Source of the DNA: Bacteroides sp. UBA939 | GTDB lineage: Bacteria; Bacteroidota; Bacteroidia; Bacteroidales; Bacteroidaceae | Direction of reading: 5' to 3' | Length of the DNA stretch: 9,102 bases | Assembly: GCF_002293435.1 (NCBI RefSeq) | Contig: NZ_DBDF01000102.1 | Location: forward strand, 1-9,102 | In this document: positions 1-5,900 of the stretch, piece after piece | How the letters are laid out: every line of letters begins with the position of its first letter | Position numbering within the stretch: position 1 is the first letter of the stretch | Made by a program: the position numbers and the translations under genes | Notes under the pieces: generated by a model | Database searches by the model: none | What the model was told of the DNA's origin: nothing | The model's input: only the letters and a program-made list of their open reading frames with translations

Positions 1-95
1 TTGCAGACAACGCCAGATTGCTCTCTCTGTTCTTTTAGATAGGCTATGCAAGAAGCCTCATCAGGGAAACATTGCATAAAATTCAGTATGTTCAT
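1..95 (-). CDS. IS1595/ISXO2-like transposase, N-terminal fragment (runs off the left edge)
   Basis: An ATG at 95-93 on the minus strand opens a frame that stays open to the window edge and gives 31 codons, beginning MNILNFMQCFPDEASC and ending in SGVVC. This matches my memory of the start of IS1595-family (ISXO2-like) DDE transposases: a short helix containing FPDE, then an aromatic/basic stretch, then a G-V-x-C that opens the N-terminal zinc ribbon. The known family role is cut-and-paste or copy transposition of a small insertion sequence. Only the first cysteine of the presumed zinc ribbon is visible, and the DDE domain lies outside the window. No Shine-Dalgarno site is evident. The gene follows a broken immunity gene in the same orientation, which fits an insertion there. 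The family call rests on about 30 residues, so it is moderate. Confidence 0.6.
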   Translation of the reverse strand, partial: MNILNFMQCFPDEASCIAYLKEQREQSGVVC

Positions 96-186
96 AATGT
101 AGTGCTCGTTTGATTTTACACCATAAATATACTGAATATCAGCAATATACGAAAATATATATGTAAATAAATTCATTCGCGTAATG

Positions 187-387
187 TTAATTATGCGTTA
201 AGCTTTTAACGGACAGTATGCGGATAATCATTAATGTATTATAATCTCCTTGAATCAATCTGTGTTCATCAAAGATGTAATGTTTGTCTGCATCAATTGG
301 ATGAAAATTTTTCAGCCCAACAGCATGTGCTTGAAATGTAGATAAAACTAATTTGTTTCTAAAAGCATAAAACTCTTTAATATTCAT
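187..387 (-). pseudogene. Truncated second copy of the 209-aa immunity-like gene
   Basis: A 66-codon frame. Residues 1-49 match residues 1-49 of the 209-aa protein at 1668-2297 (37 of 49 identical by my count, including HYIFDEHRLIQGDY). Similarity ends just after GDY, and a 17-residue unrelated tail follows to the stop at 187-189. The intact relative has 160 more residues, including its most conserved-looking C-terminal half, so this copy should not fold normally. The homology also covers 52 nt upstream of the ATG, so this is a true duplication. Resemblance ends near 231-240 and an IS1595-like transposase begins at 95, so insertion of that element is the simplest cause, with the rest of the gene possibly beyond the left edge. 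A deletion or recombination break is the alternative. It may still be transcribed with the upstream 89-aa gene, whose stop lies 74 nt before. Confidence 0.7.
196..211. repeat. Short perfect inverted repeat between the broken immunity gene and the transposase
   Basis: CGTTAA at 196-201 and TTAACG at 206-211 are perfect inverted arms around a 4-base loop. The repeat lies in the sequence that replaces the normal immunity-gene sequence after the break near 231-240, upstream of the transposase start. It could belong to the subterminal region of the insertion sequence or be chance in AT-rich DNA. It has no T-tract typical of a strong terminator. Confidence 0.3.
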
Positions 388-439
388 AACATAATAAGAT
401 TAAAAAATGCAGAAAGATACTTCAGTAACGCACCTTAAT
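241..439. repeat. 199-bp direct repeat, copy A (partner at 2151-2349)
   Basis: This stretch aligns without gaps to 2151-2349. I count 23 mismatches in 199 bases (about 88% identity). It covers the first 49 codons of the truncated immunity gene plus 52 nt of its upstream leader. The leader part (388-439) has only 3 mismatches, while the coding part (241-387) has 20. The edges are sharp: beyond 439 and 2349 the sequences are unrelated, and beyond 241 and 2151 only a few bases still agree. Confidence 0.9.
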
Positions 440-461
440 GGAACAAAGGATTTATAATGAT

Positions 462-731
462 CTAATGAATACCTACTATACTTATATCCTTTATTGCTTG
501 AATAGTTTCTTCGCTATCACATTCTTCTTTTAATCTTTCATTTAGCGAAATTATGAAAGTATCAGAAGTTAATCCTTTTTTTACTAAATGTAAATCTTGA
601 ATAAAACCTTCAATTAAAAACCAATCATTGCTATTCATAACTAATTTTTCTTCTTTAGTTCCAATTCTTGCCCAACCATCAGCATCACCGTTAAAGCGTT
701 GATATATTCTAATTTTTTCTACTGTAATCAT
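462..731 (-). CDS. Small acidic hypothetical protein, candidate immunity protein
   Basis: An 89-residue cytosolic-type protein with no signal peptide or membrane segment. I do not recognise its family with confidence. Visible features are an N-terminal beta-like stretch (ITVEKIRIYQRF, residues 2-13), a GDADGWARIG motif (15-24), NDWFLIEGFIQDL (35-47), and an acidic amphipathic C-terminal helix rich in Glu (64-80). The start ATG at 731-729 is the only good choice, and no Shine-Dalgarno site is obvious. It lies 81 nt after the 115-aa DUF2019-like gene and 74 nt before the truncated immunity copy, all on one strand in AT-rich DNA. Small size, acidity, soluble character and position in a row of immunity-like genes behind an Rhs toxin support an immunity role by association only. 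Its target toxin is not in the window. Confidence 0.6.
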   Translation of the reverse strand: MITVEKIRIYQRFNGDADGWARIGTKEEKLVMNSNDWFLIEGFIQDLHLVKKGLTSDTFIISLNERLKEECDSEETIQAIKDISIVGIH

Positions 732-812
732 GGTGTGTTTTTTATCTGCTGTATCAGGTACACTTCAAACAAGAGTCCCTTTTTCGCTATATTGAGATAA
801 TTGCAAACAATG

Positions 813-1160
813 TTATAATTTCAAATTTCCCTTTTTCCATTCGTTTAGAGTTGTCTTTGCTGTAAAAGTACATATTCCTGTTCCTTTCGCAATTTGTTCT
901 AATACTCGTATTCCTTCCCGTTCTTCTACTGCTAAAAGATAAGTAGCCGCCCATATACGAACACCAACAGAGTTGTGATTTAAGCTTTTTAGCAATTGAT
1001 GCATTTCATTTTGTTCCTTTAGGAACGCTATGGCTTTAACTATAATAGCATAACATCTATTTGCTGTTTTATAATCACCTTGTTCTGTGGCTTCGGCATG
1101 TTTAGATGCCGCTTCCTCGAACTTTTCTAATGCTGTTTTTGTATCTTTCAATTTTATCAT
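813..1160 (-). CDS. DUF2019-like protein, probable immunity protein (paralogue 2)
   Basis: A 115-residue, mostly helical, soluble protein that resembles the DUF2019 family. Visible family-like marks are an N-terminal helix pair with EQGDYKTANRCY (residues 26-37), an EAT-repeat-like second half with VGVRIWAATYLL (65-76), GIRVLEQIAKG (83-93), and a C-terminal LNEWKKG (105-111). The overall length fits the family. DUF2019 genes often occur in Rhs/polymorphic toxin loci, which is why an immunity role is proposed; no biochemical activity is known to me. An AGGA in GGTAGGAAACC just before the ATG at 1160-1158 could act as a ribosome binding site, one of the few here. It lies 96 nt downstream of the 114-aa paralogue at 1257-1601, with which it shares the GDYK and AATY motifs at equivalent places. 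Confidence 0.65.
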   Translation of the reverse strand: MIKLKDTKTALEKFEEAASKHAEATEQGDYKTANRCYAIIVKAIAFLKEQNEMHQLLKSLNHNSVGVRIWAATYLLAVEEREGIRVLEQIAKGTGICTFTAKTTLNEWKKGNLKL

Positions 1161-1256
1161 GGTTTCCTACCGTTTTTTTAATATTTGAATTCCTAAATCA
1201 TATTGTACATGATAATCCAGAGTGCTTTACTATTTATAATATATTTGATAAATATA

Positions 1257-1601
1257 TTAATCGATATACCATTTATTATTGTTCCAATTCTGAATAGCAT
1301 ACTTAGCCCCAGAACTAATAAGCGGAATATCTTCTTTAAATAATTTATTTAGTGCTTCTAAACATTTTTCTGGACTAAATTTCATGCAGTATGTTGCAGC
1401 AAGAGATACAACTTCTGGAGTGTCAGAGTAAATTAATTGCAGCAATTCCTCTAATTCCTCTTGTTTTTTGATTGCAGCATAAACTTTGTTTATCCCTTTT
1501 ATCTCTGCATTTCCATGTTTATAATCACCTTCCAAGCTATATTTATAGTGCTTAATAGCTCTCTGGCGAAACTCTTCAACTAAATCTTTTACTCCTTTCA
1601 T
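1257..1601 (-). CDS. DUF2019-like protein, probable immunity protein (paralogue 1)
   Basis: A 114-residue soluble, helical protein that looks like a diverged relative of the next gene at 813-1160. Shared landmarks are GDYK at residues 25-28 followed by Asn31, an amphipathic helix ending in ELEELLQLI (49-57), AATY at 68-71, SPEKCLEALNKLF (76-88), and a near-terminal Trp106. The resemblance to DUF2019 is weaker than for its neighbour, because the region before AATY lacks the usual Arg (SLAATY in place of RIWAATY). It starts 66 nt after the stop of the 209-aa gene, in the same direction. No Shine-Dalgarno site is visible before the ATG at 1601-1599. The pair probably arose by an old duplication or by separate capture of related immunity genes. 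An immunity function is inferred from context. Confidence 0.6.
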   Translation of the reverse strand: MKGVKDLVEEFRQRAIKHYKYSLEGDYKHGNAEIKGINKVYAAIKKQEELEELLQLIYSDTPEVVSLAATYCMKFSPEKCLEALNKLFKEDIPLISSGAKYAIQNWNNNKWYID

Positions 1602-1667
1602 GATACTAATTTTGGGTTACTTGAATGTATAAAAAGTTCAAAAACATTACCATGTGGGGCTTCTGGG

Positions 1668-2297
1668 TTAATGTGCATTTGGTATAGCAAAATCTGGAAT
1701 TTCGACATCTGCAAGATTTACAAGATTGATGTTGATAAACTTGTTCTTTTTCAACACATCAGCAACCTTACTTGTTATGATTGTTCCAAAATTCTTTTCA
1801 GGCAGAAAAAAATCACTGCCATCCCACTTGTCCAAACCAACATACAAGCCTTTGTAGTATCTACCCAAAGGCCCTTCTGGTACAAGCCGCTTTTTAATAA
1901 TTTCCGATTTACTGTAATCAATTTTACCACATCTACCGGTAATTGACAAGCCATGGTAGCCTTGTATTTCTTCTCCTCGTTTTGTGAATACTTTTATTTC
2001 AAAAGTTTTCCAACCGGTCAAATGATTATCTTCAAAGGCTGCTTTCATCCTGTTAGAAATTAGATACAAATCTGCCCAACCTGTATCTAACAAGTCCTGC
2101 AACTTTTTTCCATACTCCTGTTTGAATACAACTGGAAAAGAAATACTATCATAATCTCCTTGAATTAATCTGTGTTCATCAAATATGTAATGTTTGTTAG
2201 GAACAATTGGATGAAATTCTTTCAGCCCAACAGCGCATGCTAGAAATGTTGATGAAACTAATTTACTTCCAAAATCATAAAAATCTTCAATATTCAT
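1668..2297 (-). CDS. Imm11/DUF1629-like immunity protein (intact copy)
   Basis: A 209-residue soluble protein without a signal peptide. The N-terminal part holds KHYIFDEHRLIQGDY (residues 35-49). The centre has GYHGLSITGRCGKIDYSK (113-130). The C-terminal part has YYKGLYVGLDKWDGSDFFLP (147-166), then GTIITSKVADVLKKNK (171-186) and a short strand ending in NLADVEIP. The pattern of a WDGSD(F/I)F segment followed by a 'locks a helix, VADxLKK' segment is reminiscent of the Imm11/DUF1629 class of polymorphic-toxin immunity proteins; I hold this loosely. The start ATG at 2295-2297 is fixed by the paralogous truncated copy, which begins at the same codon. The gene lies 138 nt after the 159-aa gene and 66 nt before the DUF2019-like pair. 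Its first 49 codons and leader are duplicated at 241-439. It is probably an immunity gene for a toxin other than the GIY-YIG tip. Confidence 0.6.
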   Translation of the reverse strand: MNIEDFYDFGSKLVSSTFLACAVGLKEFHPIVPNKHYIFDEHRLIQGDYDSISFPVVFKQEYGKKLQDLLDTGWADLYLISNRMKAAFEDNHLTGWKTFEIKVFTKRGEEIQGYHGLSITGRCGKIDYSKSEIIKKRLVPEGPLGRYYKGLYVGLDKWDGSDFFLPEKNFGTIITSKVADVLKKNKFININLVNLADVEIPDFAIPNAH

Positions 2298-2349
2298 AAT
2301 ATAATAAAATTAAAAAATGCAGGAAGATACTTCAGTAACGCACCTTAAT
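2151..2349. repeat. 199-bp direct repeat, copy B (partner at 241-439)
   Basis: Gapless partner of copy A. It contains the first 49 codons of the intact 209-aa gene and 52 nt of upstream sequence (2298-2349), which includes a conserved run ending in TACTTCAGTAACGCACCTTA on the plus strand. That upstream part is about 94% identical between copies, against about 86% for the coding part. No -7/-33 Bacteroides promoter pair is apparent within it. Confidence 0.9.
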
Positions 2350-2435
2350 TATGGTTTGTTAGGTTCAACAACTCCATCTTTTACCGATTCTCTTATTGAT
2401 TAAGAATTAGCAAGGACTTATTGATATAATTAAAG

Positions 2436-2915
2436 TTATTTCTTGTCAGAAGTCCATTCACTACCCCAGTTCTCTAAAGTCCAACCATTGGTTAGCATTT
2501 CAATTAAAAATGCGCCATTCCAAGTTCCCCAAGAGGATAGTTCCTTTTGCTCTTTCGTAAGTGTTTTTACCAATTTTCTTTGCCGAGTTCTTATATTAAT
2601 AATATACCAACCTAAGAATTCACCTCTTATAATAAGCTCCTCTCTCATATATTTAGGCATTCCGAATTTATCGGCAGGATAATAGCCAACCAATTCCACC
2701 ATCTTTCCCCTATAGGATGCCGGAAGTGGAAAAAATATCATATACATTTCTTTGGAAGCCGCCAACTCATTAAAATCAGTCGGTCTTTCAACATATAACC
2801 CAGGCAAAACCCTTATTAATTCACCTAATGACTCATCTCTATAGATGTAGTGTAAATATGCCTTTCCTTCAGGCGTATTAATCTCAAAAATGTCTCCTAA
2901 CTTAATTCTTTTCAT
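2436..2915 (-). CDS. Imm26-like immunity protein, likely cognate to the GIY-YIG tip
   Basis: A 159-residue soluble protein encoded directly behind the toxin, 48 nt after its stop, the usual place of the cognate immunity gene. The N-terminus reads KLGDIFEINTPEGKAYLHYIY (residues 5-25 with Gly7, Asp8 and Phe10 prominent), then GELIRVLPGLY (31-41), KEMYMIFFPL (55-64), a MPKYMRE segment (86-92), GEFLGWYII (98-106) and a Trp-rich tail with LTNGWTLENWG (141-151). A GD(I/V)F opening followed by strands and an FFPL strand is what I recall for Imm26-type proteins, and I give that family call moderate weight. Many surface aromatics suit a protein-binding role: it would hold the nuclease inactive in the producing cell. 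A TAACTTTG box just before the ATG may give it its own promoter. The start is clear at 2915-2913. Confidence 0.65.
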   Translation of the reverse strand: MKRIKLGDIFEINTPEGKAYLHYIYRDESLGELIRVLPGLYVERPTDFNELAASKEMYMIFFPLPASYRGKMVELVGYYPADKFGMPKYMREELIIRGEFLGWYIINIRTRQRKLVKTLTKEQKELSSWGTWNGAFLIEMLTNGWTLENWGSEWTSDKK

Positions 2916-2919
2916 ACTA

Positions 2920-2927
2920 CAAAGTTA
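2920..2927 (-). promoter_or_regulatory. Possible Bacteroides -7 element upstream of the 159-aa gene
   Basis: On the minus strand the sequence reads TAACTTTG, a perfect match to the Bacteroides -7 consensus TAnnTTTG, ending 4 nt before the ATG at 2915. A TTTG for the -33 element is found only at 2959-2962, about 31 nt away, which is longer than the usual spacing of roughly 20. If active, it would produce an almost leaderless mRNA for the immunity gene. One 8-base match in AT-rich DNA is weak evidence. Confidence 0.25.
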
Positions 2928-2963
2928 TCAATTTCTATTTAATTGTTAATATATCCTGCAAAT

Positions 2964-5900
2964 CTAAGGTTTGTATTTGATTGATTTTAATAATTCAAGT
3001 CCTCTTTGCAGTTGCGCTGCATACACCGGATTTTTTGGCGATATACTATTAATTTTGTTGAGTAAAGTACCGCCATTCTTACCCAAGCCATGTATTTCTA
3101 TCAACGCCTGCTCTATAGCTCTTGCATCCGCTTTGGAGATTCCTGGTATTAACTCTCGTATTACAATTCCTTTCGAAGCCCAATGTTCCGCTGATCTTCT
3201 TAAAAAATTATTGGTAATGCCCACATATTGTACAACGCCTCCCGCTGTTACAGACCTGTAGACCGTCATTTCTCCTTTAGCCGCTGTAGCTCCTTTAGTC
3301 GCCCAACCAACCAGTCCGCCGATCATTTTCCCCAGCATGGCACCTCCAAATTCCCAAGCCGCAAGTTCTACAATTGTCTCTCCTATCCGGCGTCCGATGT
3401 TGTTCAATTCTCTATCTCTCAATGAATTATACAATTCTGATTTAGAGTTCTCCGACAAGGGGCTGTCCTTACCCAGGAATTGGTTCTGCAATTTAGGACT
3501 CATGGCTATCAAATCAAAGGCACTAACGGGTTTATTAGCCCAGACACCGGCATTCTGATAGGCGTTGAAATACGAATTTTCATTCAACCGAATGGAAATG
3601 GTATTTCCAACTCGGGTATAACCTTCCACTTCTTCCTCACCCTCTTGCCAAAAATAATTCCCATACTTATCTACATACCAGTCCATCCCTGTGGGGTCGC
3701 TACGAAGAATGGGATTTGCACCACAGTATGCGTACGGACTCCAACTATAATAACTCTCGGAATGCGGGTCAGGCGTCGGGAAACTCCAATCATCTTTCCA
3801 TCTTGCCTCGAAGTCATACCAGTTCAGCCCCTTCTGCGTATCCAGTTCCTTTCCTCCGAACTTGAAAGGCTGTGACGAAGTCTGCGTACCTTCTGCGAAT
3901 GACATACCATAAGGGTAATAGTGGTTAGTCTGGACGATTGTTCCGCTCGCGTTGGCTACCACGCGGTTATTGCCCAAGTGATCTGTCAGGTAGAAGTGGT
4001 ATGTTCCGCTTGTGCCGCCATTTGCAATTTCAATGTAACCGCTCTCAATGAGGATACGTTTCAGCGTTCCGTTCTCATAGATTAAGCTACCGCAGTAATC
4101 TGTGGTCTTTCCGCTGATGCTCGTGCTCAATTTTTCTCCGTCGGCGGCGTACGTATAAAGGTTGGAAGAAGTACTCGTGGAACCGGGGGAAGTAGGCATA
4201 ACAATAGTGCCCGGCAGGTTCAGGATGTTATACGTAATACTACTGATACCTTTGTTTGCGTCTTTCGTCAGGTTGCCGTTCCGGTTGTAATAGTATTCAC
4301 GGGCGGTACTGGAACCATTCTTGAAATCCATTGAAGCGGATAGGCTGACGCTCGCTCCCGAGTCTTCAACTTTTATGAGCTGGTTGCCCGCATAAGTCAT
4401 TGTCAGGTTGTCGATAATGCCGTAGCTCGAGGTACCGGTATTGCCACGGCGCATCAGGCTGGTCATGTTACCGTGTTTGTCGTAGGCGTATGTGGTATTG
4501 AAATTACTGTTCGCCGTCCCGTTCTCCAGGTAACCTGCGGCGGTAAGCCGCGAGAGGTTGTCGTATGTGAACCGGTATCCCCTGGTCTTGCTCTCGTTGG
4601 AGAGCTTCCAGCTCATGGCGGAGATGTTACCGTTATAGCGGACGGTGTTGCTGCCGTAAGCATCATTGTAATACAGCGTCTGGGTGAACAGGGTGGAAGA
4701 GATTGACTTCATCCACGAGCGCACATTGTAAGTATAGGTGCTCTTCAACGCTGCTACCCCATTGTGTTGGGTGGTCTTCAGGCGTCCCAGTTCGTCGTAG
4801 GTATTTGCGGCGATGGTTATTTCACTGCCGGTGTTCAGCTTATGCTTTACCGTGGTGAGTCGTTCGGCGGCGTCATAAGTGTACGTATAGACTTCCGTCT
4901 GCGTGGACTTGCCCATGGCGGCATGCACATGCTTCCGTTTGAGGATTTGCCCGGTAAAGCTGTAAGCGTAGTACTCCTTTTCCGTGCCACCCGTAAGGTG
5001 ATTGTTGGATTTGGACTGAACCAGTCTGCCTTTCGAATCATAGTACATCACGCAGTACAAGTCGTTTGCGGCAGAAAGTATCGTGCCGTCGGGTGAAAGG
5101 CGGACGGTCAGCATGCCGGTCAATCTTCCTTCATTCAGACTCTTGCGGGCGGAGGTATAATCCGCTCCATACCAGGTGTCGTAGCCGGATTCGGCAGTGT
5201 ACTTAACTCTGTCGTCCGTGTTAGCGGGTATGTTATTCGTCCCTAAGAAATCATAGTCGTCGTAGTAGTTCACAGAGAGCACGGCGGGATTTGTCGGTGT
5301 GACGCCCGAAATGGTGTATCCTCTGTAAGTACCGGTGGTATTGTTACGGGTGGCTCTCACTGTGATGCCGTTCAGTGCAGGGGTGGTAGCCAAAGCATTG
5401 TAAGTGTTCGTGCAGGTGCCTGTCAGGCAGACGCGATTGAAGGCATCGGTGATAGTAAATGCCCATTCCTTCGGAGACTTCCGGCGCTGTTCGCCGTCCT
5501 GTGAGAAAATGAGTCGGTCGGAAGTATCATATATATAATATGTCCAGTCGCCGCCCGGAAGACGTTTAGCTTTACAGCGGTTGCGATGGTCGTACTTGTA
5601 CAGGTAGGCATAGTTGCGCAGGACGACGGAGTTGGCGTTCGTCCAGGAAACGGTCGTACTGCCCTTCATGGCGTCCGATGCGAGCGGAGAAAGAACGGCT
5701 GTTTGATTGCCGTAATCGTCATATATGTAATAGGTGTCATGCAAGACTTTCGTATTGCCGCTGCGTACTATTTGCCGGGTAAGCACTACCTGTCCCAGCT
5801 TGTCCTTAAACTCAAACGAGGTGTTACCGTCTTCGTCGGCTGTGCGGGTGACATGCAGTGAGCCTGTAGGATAATATCCACGGCGAGTGATGGTTAACAA

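Noticed and set aside
1200..1256. AT-rich inverted repeat (ATTTAT...ATAAAT) between the DUF2019-like genes as a terminator
   Set aside because: The arms are only 6 bases of pure A/T and no U-run follows a stable stem, so it is expected by chance in such DNA.
1671..1946. Plus-strand open frame of 91 codons opposite the 209-aa gene
   Set aside because: The minus-strand frame is supported by a duplicated N-terminus and family-like motifs; the antisense product resembles nothing.
2350..2435. Possible remnant gene or promoter between the 159-aa and 209-aa genes
   Set aside because: Only a 10-codon frame is present on the minus strand, and neither a TAnnTTTG box nor a hairpin with a T-tract is visible.
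2964..2966. Truncation of the toxin tip
   Set aside because: The nuclease-like domain retains its expected Glu and Asn motifs and a terminal helix before the stop, so it appears complete.
3480..5096. Other plus-strand open frames opposite the Rhs shell and tip
   Set aside because: They overlap a clear coding frame throughout, have no recognisable motifs, and follow no plausible start region.
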